A stretch of DNA of 64,000 nt from Methylobacterium brachythecii (GCF_014196345.1 NZ_JACIDN010000002.1:704657-768656); one strand, 5' to 3'. Counted from the first letter of the stretch, positions 31,916 to 41,261 are shown. The notes: generated by a model not told the origin, from the sequence alone. Translations and numbers: made by a program.

Positions 31916-31934
31916 CTGGTATACAACATACCTG
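31916..31934. promoter_or_regulatory. GntR operator-like site D
   Basis: CTGGTAT-ACAAC-ATACCTG: the GGTAT/ATACC core is perfect with a 5-base spacer, and TCCTGGTATA...CATACCT is shared with site E. It lies at the CBS gene start on one side and 345 bp before the first oxlT on the other. Confidence 0.75.
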
Positions 31935-32278
31935 TTGTCAATTCTGGATTTTGAATTATGGTGCCAGAGTCGGTCAACGCAAGCGGAAGAATACAACCGC
32001 TGGCATTGATCGCAGCATTCATGTTTTTCGGTGTGGCCCGAAAGATTGATCGGGCCAGATTTCGCGTTCTTCGTCACTCTGGCGAAGACGAGTCCGGAAG
32101 AAGCAGGAGGGGGTTCGCCGAGTTCACCTTGAAATGGCTTTTCGCCCGCGGCGTTTGCGCAGGGGCTGAGCCGACGACCACGATTACAGGCTTTCGACAC
32201 ACAACGATCGAAGCCCAAGAACACAAACACTATCGGCCCAATAACGCCAGAAATTCCAAAGGCCTTAGGAGATAAACA
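31935..32278. other. 344-bp AT-richer leader before the first oxlT
   Basis: Less GC-rich than its surroundings. A 105-codon frame (31958 or 31961 to 32275) ends 3 bp before oxlT but lacks a ribosome site and has unusual codon use, so it is not called as a gene. A long untranslated leader or small RNA is possible. The oxlT ribosome site TTAGGAG is at its end. Confidence 0.5.
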
Positions 32279-33568
32279 ATGGCTACCCCTTCTGTAACCG
32301 CGAGCGCGCCGCCGAGCGGCCGATGGCTGCAACTGATCTTCGGCGTCATCTGCATGTGCATGATCGCCAACATGCAGTACGGCTGGACCTTCTTCGTGAA
32401 CCCGATCCAGGAGCGCCACGGCTGGGACCGCGCCGCGATCCAGGTCGCCTTCACGATGTTCGTCGTCACCGAGACCTGGCTCGTTCCGATCGAGGGCTGG
32501 TTCGTCGATAAATACGGCCCGCGCATCGTCGCGCTCGTCGGCGGCCTGCTCTGCGCCATCGGCTGGGTGATGAACTCCTATGCCGACTCGCTCACCATGC
32601 TCTACGTCGCCGCTGCGGTCGGCGGCACGGGCGCTGGCGCCGTCTACGGCACTTGCGTCGGCAATTCGCTCAAGTGGTTCCCGGATCGCCGCGGTCTCGC
32701 CGCCGGCATCACCGCGATGGGCTTCGGTGCGGGCTCCGCTCTGACCGTCGTGCCGATCCAGGCCATGATCAAGAACTACGGCTACGAGTCGGCGTTCTTC
32801 TACTTCGGCATCGGCCAGGGCGTGATCGTCATGCTGCTGGCTCTATTCCTCATCGCCCCGAAGAAGGGTGACGTGCCGGAAGTGGCCAAGGTCAGCCAGA
32901 GCAAGCGCGACTTCACGCCTGGCGAGATGGTGCGCACGCCGGTCTTCTGGATCATGTACATCATGTTCGTGATGATGGCGGCAGGCGGCCTGATGGCCAC
33001 CGCGCAGCTCGGCCCGATCGCCAAGGACTTCCACATCATCGACACGCCGGTGAGCCTGCTCGGCATCACCCTTCCGGCGCTGACCTTCGCGGCGACCATC
33101 GACCGCGTGCTCAACGGCGTCACGCGACCGTTCTTCGGCTGGGTCTCCGACCATATCGGCCGCGAGAATACGATGTTCCTCTCCTTCGCCATCGAAGGTG
33201 TCGGCATCTACCTCCTGAGCGTGTTCGGCAACGACCCGTTCATGTTCGTGATCCTGACCGGTCTCGTCTTCTTCGCCTGGGGTGAGATCTACTCGCTGTT
33301 CCCTGCGACCTGCGGCGATACCTTCGGGTCGAAGTATGCGGCGACCAATGCCGGCCTGCTCTACACGGCCAAGGGGACGGCCGCGCTCATCGTGCCCTTC
33401 ACCAGCATCCTGACCACGATGACGGGCTCCTGGCACGCGGTGTTCCTTGCCGCAGCCGCGATGAACATCCTCGCTGCGATCATGGCGCTCTTCGTGCTCA
33501 AGCCGATGCGGGCCTCCTACACCAAGGCGCCGGCTCCCCTGGGCGCAGTCCAGACTGCGCAGGCCTGA
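32279..33568 (+). CDS. oxlT: Oxalate/formate antiporter, MFS family (paralogue 1)
   Basis: A 429-residue major-facilitator transporter with 12 predicted helices, close to OxlT, which swaps external oxalate for internal formate. Visible are FGVICMCMIANMQYGWT in helix 1, FGWVSDHIGRENT between helices and NAGLLYTAKGTAALIVPF, whose Lys fits the substrate-binding Lys of OxlT helix 11. The internal Gly-rich helix TAMGFGAGSAL is typical. TTAGGAG precedes the ATG. Followed by two hairpins and a second paralogue. Exact substrate pair is inferred from context. Confidence 0.88.
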   Translation: MATPSVTASAPPSGRWLQLIFGVICMCMIANMQYGWTFFVNPIQERHGWDRAAIQVAFTMFVVTETWLVPIEGWFVDKYGPRIVALVGGLLCAIGWVMNSYADSLTMLYVAAAVGGTGAGAVYGTCVGNSLKWFPDRRGLAAGITAMGFGAGSALTVVPIQAMIKNYGYESAFFYFGIGQGVIVMLLALFLIAPKKGDVPEVAKVSQSKRDFTPGEMVRTPVFWIMYIMFVMMAAGGLMATAQLGPIAKDFHIIDTPVSLLGITLPALTFAATIDRVLNGVTRPFFGWVSDHIGRENTMFLSFAIEGVGIYLLSVFGNDPFMFVILTGLVFFAWGEIYSLFPATCGDTFGSKYAATNAGLLYTAKGTAALIVPFTSILTTMTGSWHAVFLAAAAMNILAAIMALFVLKPMRASYTKAPAPLGAVQTAQA

Positions 33569-33617
33569 CGACAACCTCCGCTGCCGGTCTCCCGACCGGC
33601 AGTCACATCAGACCAGC

Positions 33618-33652
33618 AACGCGCGCCGCGGCGGATTCGCCCGGCGCGCGTT
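33618..33652 (+). terminator. Terminator-like hairpin after the first oxlT
   Basis: Perfect 11-bp arms AACGCGCGCCG/CGGCGCGCGTT with a 13-base loop, just after a separate 9-bp hairpin. Only a short T content follows, so termination may be partial. Confidence 0.55.
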
Positions 33653-33792
33653 GTCGTATTCAGGGAGCGATTCGCCCGGCACCCCGCGACGGTGTCCCTC
33701 GCAGAAAATCTTCTGGAAAATCGTTCGGATCCCGAAGTCCTCCGCAGTCGTCTCGTGCTGCAGGATATTACGTTCTGCGCATATCTTTAATC

Positions 33793-33811
33793 CTGGTATA
33801 TTGCATACCTA
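33793..33811. promoter_or_regulatory. GntR operator-like site E (second oxlT)
   Basis: CTGGTAT-ATTGC-ATACCTA, a perfect GGTAT/ATACC core with 5-base spacer, 63 bp upstream of the second oxlT. Its flanks are very like those of site D. Confidence 0.8.
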
Positions 33812-33874
33812 GCGATCCCGTGCATGATGGCGCCGGTAAGGGCTCGAGAAGACCCTCAAAGGAAGGAATCCGGG

Positions 33875-35203
33875 ATGGAACGCCAGGACGGGCTGACTTC
33901 AGCCGCTCACCCCGCGGCTGCGCCGCACGATGCCCCTTCGGCCAAGTGGTGGCAGCTCGCCTTCGGCGTGCTCTGCATGGCGATGATCGCCAACCTCCAG
34001 TACGGCTGGACGCTCTTCGTCGACCCGATCGACGCCAAGTTTCACTGGGGCCGCGCGGCCATCCAGTTCGCCTTCACCCTCTTCGTCGCCACCGAGACCT
34101 GGCTCGTTCCCGTCGAGACGTGGTTCGTCGATCGCTACGGCCCGCGGGTGGTGGTGTTCTTCGGCGGCGTGATGATCGCTCTCGCCTGGTTCATCAACGC
34201 GCACGCCGATTCGCTGGCTCTTCTGTATCTCGGTGCCGTGGTCGGCGGCATCGGTGCCGGCTCGGTCTACGGCACCTGCGTCGGCAACGCCCTCAAGTGG
34301 TTCCCGCACCGCCGCGGTCTCGCCGCGGGTGCCACCGCCGCCGGCTTCGGTGCCGGTGCGGCCATCACCGTGGTGCCGATCGCCAAGATGATCGCCACCA
34401 GCGGCTACCAGGATGCCTTCCTGTATTTCGGCATCGGCCAAGGCGCCGTCGTGGTCCTGCTCTCGTTCCTGCTCCGCAAGCCCTCGGTCGCGGTGCCGGT
34501 TCAGCGCAAGAGCCTGCGCCTGCCCCAGACCAAGGTCGACCGCACTCCGAAGGAAGCCGTGCGCACGCCGGTCTTCTGGGTGATGTACGCCATGTTCGTC
34601 ATGGTCGCCTCGGGCGGCCTGATGGCGGCCGCGCAGATCGCCCCCATCGCCCACGACTACAAGGTCGCGGACGTCCCGGTGAGCCTGTTCGGCCTGCAGA
34701 TGGCAGCGCTGACCATGGCGATTTCCCTCGACCGTATCTTCGACGGCTTCGGCCGCCCGTTCTTCGGTTGGGTCTCGGACAATATCGGCCGTGAGAACAC
34801 GATGTTCATCGCCTTCTCCACGGCGGCGATCGCCATCATCGCGATGCTGAACTTCGGCACGAACCCCTACGTGTTCGTCTTCGCCACGGCGGTGTATTTC
34901 GGCGTGTTCGGCGAGATCTACTCGCTGTTCCCGGCGACCTGTGGCGACACGTTCGGTTCGAAGTTCGCAGCCAGCAATGCCGGCCTGCTCTACACGGCCA
35001 AGGGCACCGCGGCCTTCCTCGTGCCCTTCGCGAGCATGCTCTCGGCGGCCTATGGCTGGTCTGCGGTCTTCGCGCTGATCATCATCCTCAACGCCATCGC
35101 CGCCTCGCTCGCGATCTTCGTGCTGAAGCCGCTGCGTCGCCGCTACCTGCTCGAGGGTGCCGATGCGAAGGACGGCAAGGTCAGCTCCCTGACCCTCGCC
35201 TGA
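33875..35203 (+). CDS. oxlT: Oxalate/formate antiporter, MFS family (paralogue 2)
   Basis: A 442-residue paralogue of the preceding transporter, aligned along its whole length (same FGVLCMAMIANLQYGWT, VYGTCVGNALKWFP, FGWVSDNIGRENTMF and LLYTAKGTAAF blocks) but with a longer N-terminus and different tail. The ATG at 33875 has GGAAGGAA in front; the frame also opens at 33824. Site E and a strong terminator at 35226 make it a single-gene unit. Two antiporters may differ in affinity or direction; not decidable here. Confidence 0.88.
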   Translation: MERQDGLTSAAHPAAAPHDAPSAKWWQLAFGVLCMAMIANLQYGWTLFVDPIDAKFHWGRAAIQFAFTLFVATETWLVPVETWFVDRYGPRVVVFFGGVMIALAWFINAHADSLALLYLGAVVGGIGAGSVYGTCVGNALKWFPHRRGLAAGATAAGFGAGAAITVVPIAKMIATSGYQDAFLYFGIGQGAVVVLLSFLLRKPSVAVPVQRKSLRLPQTKVDRTPKEAVRTPVFWVMYAMFVMVASGGLMAAAQIAPIAHDYKVADVPVSLFGLQMAALTMAISLDRIFDGFGRPFFGWVSDNIGRENTMFIAFSTAAIAIIAMLNFGTNPYVFVFATAVYFGVFGEIYSLFPATCGDTFGSKFAASNAGLLYTAKGTAAFLVPFASMLSAAYGWSAVFALIIILNAIAASLAIFVLKPLRRRYLLEGADAKDGKVSSLTLA

Positions 35204-35225
35204 TCGCGATACCCACACATCATGA

Positions 35226-35256
35226 CGCCGGCCGGATCCGATCCGGCCGGCGTTTT
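35226..35256 (+). terminator. Intrinsic terminator after the second oxlT
   Basis: 10-bp stem CGCCGGCCGG/CCGGCCGGCG with loop ATCCGAT, followed directly by TTTT. A strong rho-independent terminator separating oxlT from oxc. Confidence 0.9.
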
Positions 35257-35269
35257 CGTTGACCCCTAT

Positions 35270-35288
35270 TTGGTATCTGGTATACCAG
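35270..35288. promoter_or_regulatory. GntR operator-like site F (oxc)
   Basis: TTGGTAT-CTGGT-ATACCAG, 6 of 7 arm bases symmetric, 91 bp upstream of oxc. It is the only site between the oxlT terminator and oxc. Confidence 0.85.
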
Positions 35289-35379
35289 TCGCCTGGCTCA
35301 AAGCCGTAGGTGTCGATTCGGCCTGGTCCGAACCAGCAACTGCGGTGCGCCGACAAAAAATCACTCGGGAGGAAATGAC

Positions 35380-37119
35380 ATGTCCGCAGTGGCACATCTC
35401 GTCGATACGTCCGCATCTGCCGAAGCCGAACAGACCGACGGCTTCCACCTCGTCATCGATGCGCTCAAGCTGAACGGCATCGAGACGATCTACGGCGTGC
35501 CCGGCATTCCGATCACCGATCTCGGCCGCATGTGCCAGGCCGAGGGCATCCGCGTAGTCTCGTTCCGCCACGAGCAGAACGCCGGCAACGCCGCCGCCAT
35601 CGCCGGCTTCCTGACCAAGAAGCCCGGCATCTGCCTCACCGTTTCGGCGCCCGGCTTCCTGAACGGCCTCACCGCCCTCGCCAACGCCACCACCAACTGC
35701 TTCCCGATGATCCTGATCTCGGGCTCCTCCGAGCGTGAGATCGTCGACCTCCAGCAGGGCGACTACGAGGAGATGGACCAGCTCGCCATCGCCAAGCCCC
35801 TCTGCAAGGCCGCCTTCCGCGTGCTGCACGCTGCCGACATCGGCATCGGCGTCGCCCGCGCCATCCGCGCCGCCGTCTCCGGCCGTCCCGGCGGCGTCTA
35901 TCTCGACCTGCCCGCCAAGCTGTTCTCCCAGGTGATGGATGCCGAGGCCGGCGCCAAGTCGCTGGTCAAGGTGATCGACGCGGCTCCCGCCCAGATCCCG
36001 GCTCCGAGCGCCATTACCCGCGCCCTCGAGGAGCTCAAGAACGCCAAGCGTCCGCTGATCGTGCTCGGCAAGGGCGCCGCCTACGCCCAGGCCGACGACC
36101 TCGTGCGCGACCTCGTCGAGAAGAGCGGCATCCCCTACGTGCCGATGAGCATGGCCAAGGGCCTGCTCCCCGACACCCACCCGCTCTCGGCCGGTGCCGC
36201 CCGCTCGACGGCGCTCAAGGATTCCGACGTCGTCCTGCTCGTCGGCGCCCGCCTCAACTGGCTGCTCTCGCACGGCAAGGGCAAGACCTGGGGCGAGCCC
36301 GGCTCCAAGCGCTTCATCCAGATCGACATCGAGCCGCGCGAGATGGACTCGAACGTCGAGATCGTCGCCCCGGTGGTCGGCGATATCGGCTCCTGCGTTT
36401 CCGCCCTGCTCGACGGCATGGCCAAGGGCTGGACGGCCCCGCCGGCCGACTGGATCGAGACCCTGCGTACGAAGCGCGAGGCCAACGTCGCCAAGATGGC
36501 GCCGAAGCTGATGAAGAACACCTCGCCGATGGACTTCCACTCGGCTCTCGGTGCCCTGCGCACGGTGATCAAGGAGCGTCCGGACGCGATCCTCGTCAAC
36601 GAAGGCGCCAACACCCTCGATCTCGCCCGCGGCGTCATCGACATGTATCAGCCGCGCAAGCGTCTGGACGTGGGCACCTGGGGCGTGATGGGCATCGGCA
36701 TGGGCTTCGCCGTCGCCGCCGCGATCGAGACCGGCAAGCCGGTGCTCGCCGTCGAGGGCGACTCGGCCTTCGGCTTCTCGGGCATGGAGGTCGAGACGAT
36801 CTGCCGGTACAATCTCCCGGTCTGCATCGTGATCTTCAACAACAACGGCATCTACCGCGGCACCGACACCGACCCGACGGGTCGCGATCCGGGCACCACG
36901 GTCTTCGTGCCGGGCTCGCGCTACGACAAGATGATGGAGGCCTTCGGCGGCGTCGGCGTCAACGTGACGACGCCGGACGAGCTGAAGCGCGCCGTCGACG
37001 CCGCGATGGATTCCGGCAAGCCGACCCTCATCAACGCCGAGATCGACCCCGCTGCCGGCAGCGAGAGCGGCAATATCGGCAGCCTCAACCCGCAGAGCGT
37101 GGTCAAGAAGAAAAAGTGA
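35380..37119 (+). CDS. oxc: Oxalyl-CoA decarboxylase
   Basis: A thiamine-diphosphate enzyme converting oxalyl-CoA to formyl-CoA and CO2. It is 579 residues, close to known Oxc enzymes. The ThDP-activating Glu lies in [16 protein letters not shown] (Glu65). The ThDP/Mg2+ motif runs from [14 protein letters not shown] (Asp461) to the NNNG that closes it. GGGAGGAAA precedes the ATG. Together with frc it forms the catalytic cycle that decarboxylates oxalate to formate. Single-gene unit with operator F upstream and a strong terminator downstream. Confidence 0.95.
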   Translation: MSAVAHLVDTSASAEAEQTDGFHLVIDALKLNGIETIYGVPGIPITDLGRMCQAEGIRVVSFRHEQNAGNAAAIAGFLTKKPGICLTVSAPGFLNGLTALANATTNCFPMILISGSSEREIVDLQQGDYEEMDQLAIAKPLCKAAFRVLHAADIGIGVARAIRAAVSGRPGGVYLDLPAKLFSQVMDAEAGAKSLVKVIDAAPAQIPAPSAITRALEELKNAKRPLIVLGKGAAYAQADDLVRDLVEKSGIPYVPMSMAKGLLPDTHPLSAGAARSTALKDSDVVLLVGARLNWLLSHGKGKTWGEPGSKRFIQIDIEPREMDSNVEIVAPVVGDIGSCVSALLDGMAKGWTAPPADWIETLRTKREANVAKMAPKLMKNTSPMDFHSALGALRTVIKERPDAILVNEGANTLDLARGVIDMYQPRKRLDVGTWGVMGIGMGFAVAAAIETGKPVLAVEGDSAFGFSGMEVETICRYNLPVCIVIFNNNGIYRGTDTDPTGRDPGTTVFVPGSRYDKMMEAFGGVGVNVTTPDELKRAVDAAMDSGKPTLINAEIDPAAGSESGNIGSLNPQSVVKKKK

Positions 37120-37146
37120 GGCGGCGCATCAGCATCGCCTGAACCG

Positions 37147-37176
37147 GGGCCGCAGCGTCACGCGCTGCGGCCCTTT
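37147..37176 (+). terminator. Intrinsic terminator after oxc
   Basis: 11-bp perfect stem GGGCCGCAGCG/CGCTGCGGCCC, 5-base loop, followed by TTT. Confidence 0.85.
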
Positions 37177-37206
37177 CCATTTCACTCACCAGCGCAAGGG
37201 ACGGCC

Positions 37207-37929
37207 ATGAGCTCCACTGCGACGGAAACCCCTCCCCTCGATCCCCATCTCGCCGGACGCCTCGGCTTCCTGCACCGGCTCCCGACCGCCGAGCCGATCC
37301 CTGCGGGCCGCCACGAGCTCGGGCTCTTCACCGAGCGGGACGCGGTCCTCGTCGTTCCCGAGGGGATCGACGCGCGGAAGCCCGTGCCGCTCGTCGTACT
37401 GTTCCATGGCGGCGGCGGCAGCGCGGAAAAGATCCTGCCGATGCTCCAAGGGCATGCGGAGGCGCGCGGCTTCCTTCTACTGGCGCCGCAATCCATGCAT
37501 CCGACCTGGGATCTGGTGATCGCCGGCAACGGACCGGATCGCGCACGTCTCGACCTGACCCTCGCCGTGCTCGCCCGGCACTTCATGCTCGACCCGTCGC
37601 GCATGGCCTTCGCGGGCCATTCCGACGGCGGCAGCTACGCCATGTCGATCGGCATCACCAACGGCGACATCGTCAGCCACGTGATCGTGTCGTCGGCCGG
37701 CTTCCTCTCCGTCCAGGCCCAGGCCGGGTCGCCGCGCATCTTCATCTCGCACGGCACGCAGGACGAGCAGATCCCGATCGACCGCAGCGGACGGGCCCAT
37801 TCCCGGGCGCTGCGCGAGGCGGGCTATGACGTCACCTATGTCGAGTATGACGGACCACACGCCTACAACCCAGGCGTCGTGCGCCAGGCCGTCGACTTCT
37901 TCCTGCAGGATCCGCCGGCGGCGGCCTGA
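37207..37929 (+). CDS. Alpha/beta hydrolase (esterase/PHB-depolymerase-like)
   Basis: A 240-residue cytoplasmic hydrolase. It has the oxyanion region LFHGGGGSAE, the nucleophile elbow GHSDGG (Ser139), Asp in HGTQDEQIP and His in DGPHAYN, a complete triad in the right order. The family covers carboxylesterases and poly(3-hydroxybutyrate) depolymerase-like enzymes. It has no operator site of its own and follows the oxc terminator, so its tie to oxalate metabolism is doubtful. Confidence 0.82.
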   Translation: MSSTATETPPLDPHLAGRLGFLHRLPTAEPIPAGRHELGLFTERDAVLVVPEGIDARKPVPLVVLFHGGGGSAEKILPMLQGHAEARGFLLLAPQSMHPTWDLVIAGNGPDRARLDLTLAVLARHFMLDPSRMAFAGHSDGGSYAMSIGITNGDIVSHVIVSSAGFLSVQAQAGSPRIFISHGTQDEQIPIDRSGRAHSRALREAGYDVTYVEYDGPHAYNPGVVRQAVDFFLQDPPAAA

Positions 37930-37933
37930 CTCC

Positions 37934-39115
37934 TCAGCCGGCCACGGCCAACGGCGTGGTGTCGTTGTCGCCGCGGCTGGCCATATCGGCCAGCATCGCG
38001 CCCACGAGATCGGTCTGAGCGACGACACCGACTAGGCGGCCATCCGCCGCGATCACCGGTGCGTGGTGGAGACCGGCCTGGGTCATCTCCAGAGCCGCCT
38101 CGCTCGCGACCGTCTGCGGATGCAGCGTCGCGAAATGCTTGGTCATCACGTCGGCGACCGAGCCGTGCGGTGCCCGCCCGCGCTCGACGGTGAGCCGGAC
38201 GCGGCGATCGAAGGCGAGGCGCGGTCCGCGCTTATCCCAGACCGCCTTGTCGATCAGGTCGGTCTGCGTGACGACACCGAGCACCCGCGCATTCTCGTCG
38301 GTCACCGGGAGCATGGTGACGCGGTAGCGCCGCAAGGTGTCGAGCGCCTCGCGCAAGGACGTCTCCGGCGCGATCGCGCGAACCTCCAGCGACATCACGG
38401 CGGCGCAGGTCGTCTGGCCCGAGCGGCGCAGCGAGGCGTGGATCTGCGCGCGCCGCAGGATCGCCTGCAGGTCGCCGCGGCCGATATCGAGCACCTCGTC
38501 GACCTCGCTCAGCGCGGCGTCGACGTCGGCGGCGGTCAGGCCGCCGGCGGAAGCAGGCCCCGCATTCGCATCGTTGGCCGGCTGTTTCGGCGCGACATGC
38601 GGGTAGGAGCGTCCGGTAAGGTTGTTGAACACAAGAGCCGTCGTCAGCAGCAGGGCCGAGTTCACGCCGACCGGCCAGAGCACGAAGCCGTAGCCGAGTT
38701 CGCGGATCACCGGGCCCCCGAGCACGGCGGTCAGCGCGACGGCGCCGCTCGGCGGATGCAGGCAGCCGAGCAGCATCATCAGCGCGATGGCCACGGAGCC
38801 GGCGACCGCACAGGCGAGAATCGGGTCTGATATGCTGGCGGCGGCGGTCACGCCGACGAGCGCCGAGACGAGGTTCCCGCCGAGGATCGACCAGGGCTGT
38901 GCCAGCGGGCTCGACGGCACCGCGAAGAGCAGGACGGCGGAAGCGCCCATCGGGGCGATCAGCGTCGGCAGCGCGGTTCCCGAACCGACGGCGAGATGCG
39001 CGACCAGCCCGGTGACGAAAAGCCCGATCATGGCCCCGCAGGCGGAGCGGACACGCTCACGCGGACTGACGGAGGGCAGTTCCGGCACGAAACGGCGCAG
39101 GAAAGGGCTCTGCAT
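37934..39115 (-). CDS. HPP-family membrane protein with C-terminal CBS pair
   Basis: A 393-residue protein. The N-terminal half has four or more membrane helices and the HPP motif (GCLHPPSGAVALTAVLGG). The C-terminal half holds two CBS modules (LREALDTLRRYRVTMLPV...LGVVTQTDLID and ALEMTQAGLHHAPV...LVGVVAQTDLVG). HPP proteins are suggested anion (nitrite or similar) transporters; CBS pairs would gate them by nucleotide binding. ATG at 39115 is chosen because it opens the first helix segment; the frame is open to 39292. Convergent with the hydrolase gene. Confidence 0.85.
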   Translation of the reverse strand: MQSPFLRRFVPELPSVSPRERVRSACGAMIGLFVTGLVAHLAVGSGTALPTLIAPMGASAVLLFAVPSSPLAQPWSILGGNLVSALVGVTAAASISDPILACAVAGSVAIALMMLLGCLHPPSGAVALTAVLGGPVIRELGYGFVLWPVGVNSALLLTTALVFNNLTGRSYPHVAPKQPANDANAGPASAGGLTAADVDAALSEVDEVLDIGRGDLQAILRRAQIHASLRRSGQTTCAAVMSLEVRAIAPETSLREALDTLRRYRVTMLPVTDENARVLGVVTQTDLIDKAVWDKRGPRLAFDRRVRLTVERGRAPHGSVADVMTKHFATLHPQTVASEAALEMTQAGLHHAPVIAADGRLVGVVAQTDLVGAMLADMASRGDNDTTPLAVAG

Positions 39116-39222
39116 CGGCGGTGACCTCGGTGCTGCGATGGGGCGTCCTGAAACGGGTCTCAGCGGCTCGCTACGCGGGCAAAAGCCGCACGGAAACCGC
39201 CAAGGTTGCATGGCCGGGTAAA

Positions 39223-39251
39223 GAAAAGCCGGGCCGACGGAGTCGGCCCGG
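39223..39251 (-). terminator. Intrinsic terminator after the second frc
   Basis: Perfect 10-bp stem CCGGGCCGAC/GTCGGCCCGG, 3-base loop. On the minus strand it runs into CTTTTCTTT, 128 bases past the frc stop. Confidence 0.85.
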
Positions 39252-39378
39252 AGTTGAAAAGGACGGGTCTTGGGCTCTTCCCACCGATCCATCCTTCCTG
39301 GGAGAGGAGAAACCAGGATGGTCCGGAACCGAGGGCAGCGGCGCGCGCCGCCCTCTCGCCGGGCTTCAGGCCGTCGTG

Positions 39379-40629
39379 TCAGACGGCCTTCGCGTCATGC
39401 AGTTCTGCGATCTGCTGCTGGGTATAGCCCAGATCCTTCAGAACCTCGTTGGTGTGCTCGCCGAGCAGCGGCGAAGCCTTGATGTTGACCTTCAAGTCCG
39501 AGAACTTGATCGGGCTTCCGACGGTCAGGTACGAGCCGAGCTTCGGATGCTGCACTTCGGCAATGGTGCCGCTCTCGCGCAGGGACTTGTCGTTGGCGAT
39601 CTCCTTCATCGACAGAACCGGCGAGCACGGGATGTCGAACTTGCGCAGAATGTCGACGGCCTCGAACTTGGTCTTGTCGGCGAGCCACTCCTCGATCGTC
39701 TTGAAGATGTCGAAGATCTTGTCCTGGCGAGCGCGGGCGGTGTTGTAGGCCGGATCGTCGATCCACTCTTCCTTGCCGAGCGCCTTACAGATCGGGGCCC
39801 AGGCATGGCCCTGGATCGTGAAGTAGATGTAGGCGTTCGGGTCGGTCTCCCAGCCCTTGCACTTCAGCACCCAGCCCGGCTGGCCGCCGCCGCCGGCATT
39901 GCCGCCGCGCGGAACCACGTCGCCGAACTCGCCATGCGGATACTGCGGGTACTCCTCGAGGTAGCCGAGGGCATCGAGGCGCTGCTGGTCGCGCAGCTTA
40001 ACGCGGCAGAGGTTGAGCACCGAATCCTGCATGGACACGGCGACCTTCTGACCCTTGCCGGTCTTATCCTTGTGGCGGAGCGCCGTGAGGATGCCGATGG
40101 CGAGGTGCATGCCGGTGTTCGAGTCACCGAGAGCGGCGGCCGAAACGGTGGGCGGGCCATCCCAGAAGCCGGTGGTGGAAGCGGCGCCGCCGGCGCACTG
40201 GGCAACGTTCTCGTAGACCTTCAGGTCCTCGTAGTGGTGGCCGTCCGAGAAGCCCTTCACCGAGGCGAGGATCATGCCCGGGTTCAGCTCCTGGATGCGC
40301 GCCCAGGAGAAGCCCATGCGATCGAGGGCGCCGGGGCCGAAATTCTCGACCATGACGTCCGACTCGCGGATCAGCTTCTCGAGGACTTCCTTGCCCTGCT
40401 TGGTCTTGGTGTCGAGGGTCAGCGAACGCTTGTTCGAGTTCAGCATCGTGAAGTAGAGCGCGTCGGCATCTTCCACGTGGCGCAGCTGGCTGCGGGTGAC
40501 GTCACCGGCGCCGGGACGCTCGACCTTGATCACGTCCGCGCCGAACCAGGCGAGGAGCTGCGTGCAGGCAGGACCGGCCTGGACGTGCGTGAAGTCGATG
40601 ATCTTGATGCCTTCCAACGGCTCGCTCAT
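39379..40629 (-). CDS. frc: Formyl-CoA:oxalate CoA-transferase (paralogue 2)
   Basis: A 416-residue class III CoA-transferase with catalytic Asp169 in [10 protein letters not shown], the [15 protein letters not shown] start and the complete glycine loop [10 protein letters not shown] of the Oxalobacter enzyme, from memory of its sequence. It is closer to that enzyme than paralogue 1 is, and so is the better candidate for the main transferase. Gln48 replaces Trp48. It follows the PAS gene by 83 bp on the same strand, across a hairpin, and ends at a strong terminator. Site G lies upstream of the PAS gene. Confidence 0.92.
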   Translation of the reverse strand: MSEPLEGIKIIDFTHVQAGPACTQLLAWFGADVIKVERPGAGDVTRSQLRHVEDADALYFTMLNSNKRSLTLDTKTKQGKEVLEKLIRESDVMVENFGPGALDRMGFSWARIQELNPGMILASVKGFSDGHHYEDLKVYENVAQCAGGAASTTGFWDGPPTVSAAALGDSNTGMHLAIGILTALRHKDKTGKGQKVAVSMQDSVLNLCRVKLRDQQRLDALGYLEEYPQYPHGEFGDVVPRGGNAGGGGQPGWVLKCKGWETDPNAYIYFTIQGHAWAPICKALGKEEWIDDPAYNTARARQDKIFDIFKTIEEWLADKTKFEAVDILRKFDIPCSPVLSMKEIANDKSLRESGTIAEVQHPKLGSYLTVGSPIKFSDLKVNIKASPLLGEHTNEVLKDLGYTQQQIAELHDAKAV

Positions 40630-40682
40630 TGTTGCTTTCTCCCTGTCTTTCGATCTCGTTGCGGTTCAGGTAAACTCTTGTC

Positions 40683-40706
40683 GAAACTGCCATAATTGGC
40701 AGTTTC
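40683..40706. other. Perfect hairpin between the PAS gene and frc
   Basis: 10-bp arms GAAACTGCCA/TGGCAGTTTC around TAAT. It could be a weak terminator for the PAS gene, an RNA processing site or an operator of another regulator for the second frc. No T-run follows on the minus strand. Confidence 0.65.
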
Positions 40707-40712
40707 TGCGGG

Positions 40713-41153
40713 CTAGACCGAAGCTGGCTTCAGTTCTGCCTCGAGGTCGGAGACACGGCGTTTCAGGCGCCGCTCCTCCTCCCAGCGCGCGGTCTCGTCG
40801 CGGATGATCGCGGCGATCCCGGTGACCTCTCCGTCGGCGCCGTGGAGCATGCCGACGGTGAAGGCGATCGAGAGCTGGTGCCCGTCCTTGTGCAGCGCGG
40901 GGACCTTCAGAACGTCGGCGCCGTACTTGGTGGTGCCGGTGCTCATGCTCTTGTGGTAGCCGTCCCAGTGCCGGCGGCGGTGCCGGTCGGGCGTGATCAG
41001 GTCGAGGCTCTGGCCGAGGGCCTCGGCTTCGGAGAAGCCGAAGATCCGCTCCGCGGCCGGATTCCACACGACGATCAGTCCCTCACGATCGGAGATGACG
41101 ACACCATCGCCGATCGCATCGACCAGTCCCGACACGTCGAACGTCGACGGCAT
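40713..41153 (-). CDS. Stand-alone PAS domain protein
   Basis: A 146-residue protein that is almost only a PAS domain: GDGVVISDREGLIVVWNPAAERIFGFSEAEALG, then the LITPDRHRRRHWDGY block, then HKDGHQLSIAFTVG and AIIRDETARWEEE, ending in a short coiled coil. It has no kinase or output domain, so it should work by binding a partner. The block RRRHWDGY recalls the heme-His region of FixL but with an inserted Trp. It is the first gene before frc and 108 bp from site G. Confidence 0.82.
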   Translation of the reverse strand: MPSTFDVSGLVDAIGDGVVISDREGLIVVWNPAAERIFGFSEAEALGQSLDLITPDRHRRRHWDGYHKSMSTGTTKYGADVLKVPALHKDGHQLSIAFTVGMLHGADGEVTGIAAIIRDETARWEEERRLKRRVSDLEAELKPASV

Positions 41154-41261
41154 GTCAGACCGAGTGCCGCACGCGCCGAAGGGCTGGGCAAGGATCGGTC
41201 ATGGCGTTTGTCCTCCCGTTTGCCGTGGCGAGGGCTCTCCCCCCGTCCGGTGACTCGGTGA

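Larger units (their letters stand above)
33569..33874. other. 306-bp region between the oxlT paralogues
   Basis: No gene is seen. It holds a 9-bp hairpin CTGCCGGTC/GACCGGCAG at 33581-33602, a second terminator-like hairpin at 33618-33652, and operator-like site E at 33793. The paralogues are therefore probably separate transcription units. Confidence 0.6.

Noticed and set aside
31958..32275. 105-codon frame ending at the oxlT ribosome site
   Set aside because: No ribosome site, AT-rich codons unlike neighbouring genes and no domain. Treated as an untranslated leader; kept as a low-grade possibility only.
35380..37119. Acetolactate synthase or other ThDP enzyme in place of oxc
   Set aside because: The length, the ThDP motif and the neighbouring frc and oxlT genes all fit oxalyl-CoA decarboxylase better.
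40713..41153. Heme-binding FixL-like oxygen sensor
   Set aside because: The RRRHWDGY block is similar to the FixL heme His region, but an extra Trp follows the His, and this block also occurs in many non-heme PAS proteins. Not enough to claim heme binding.
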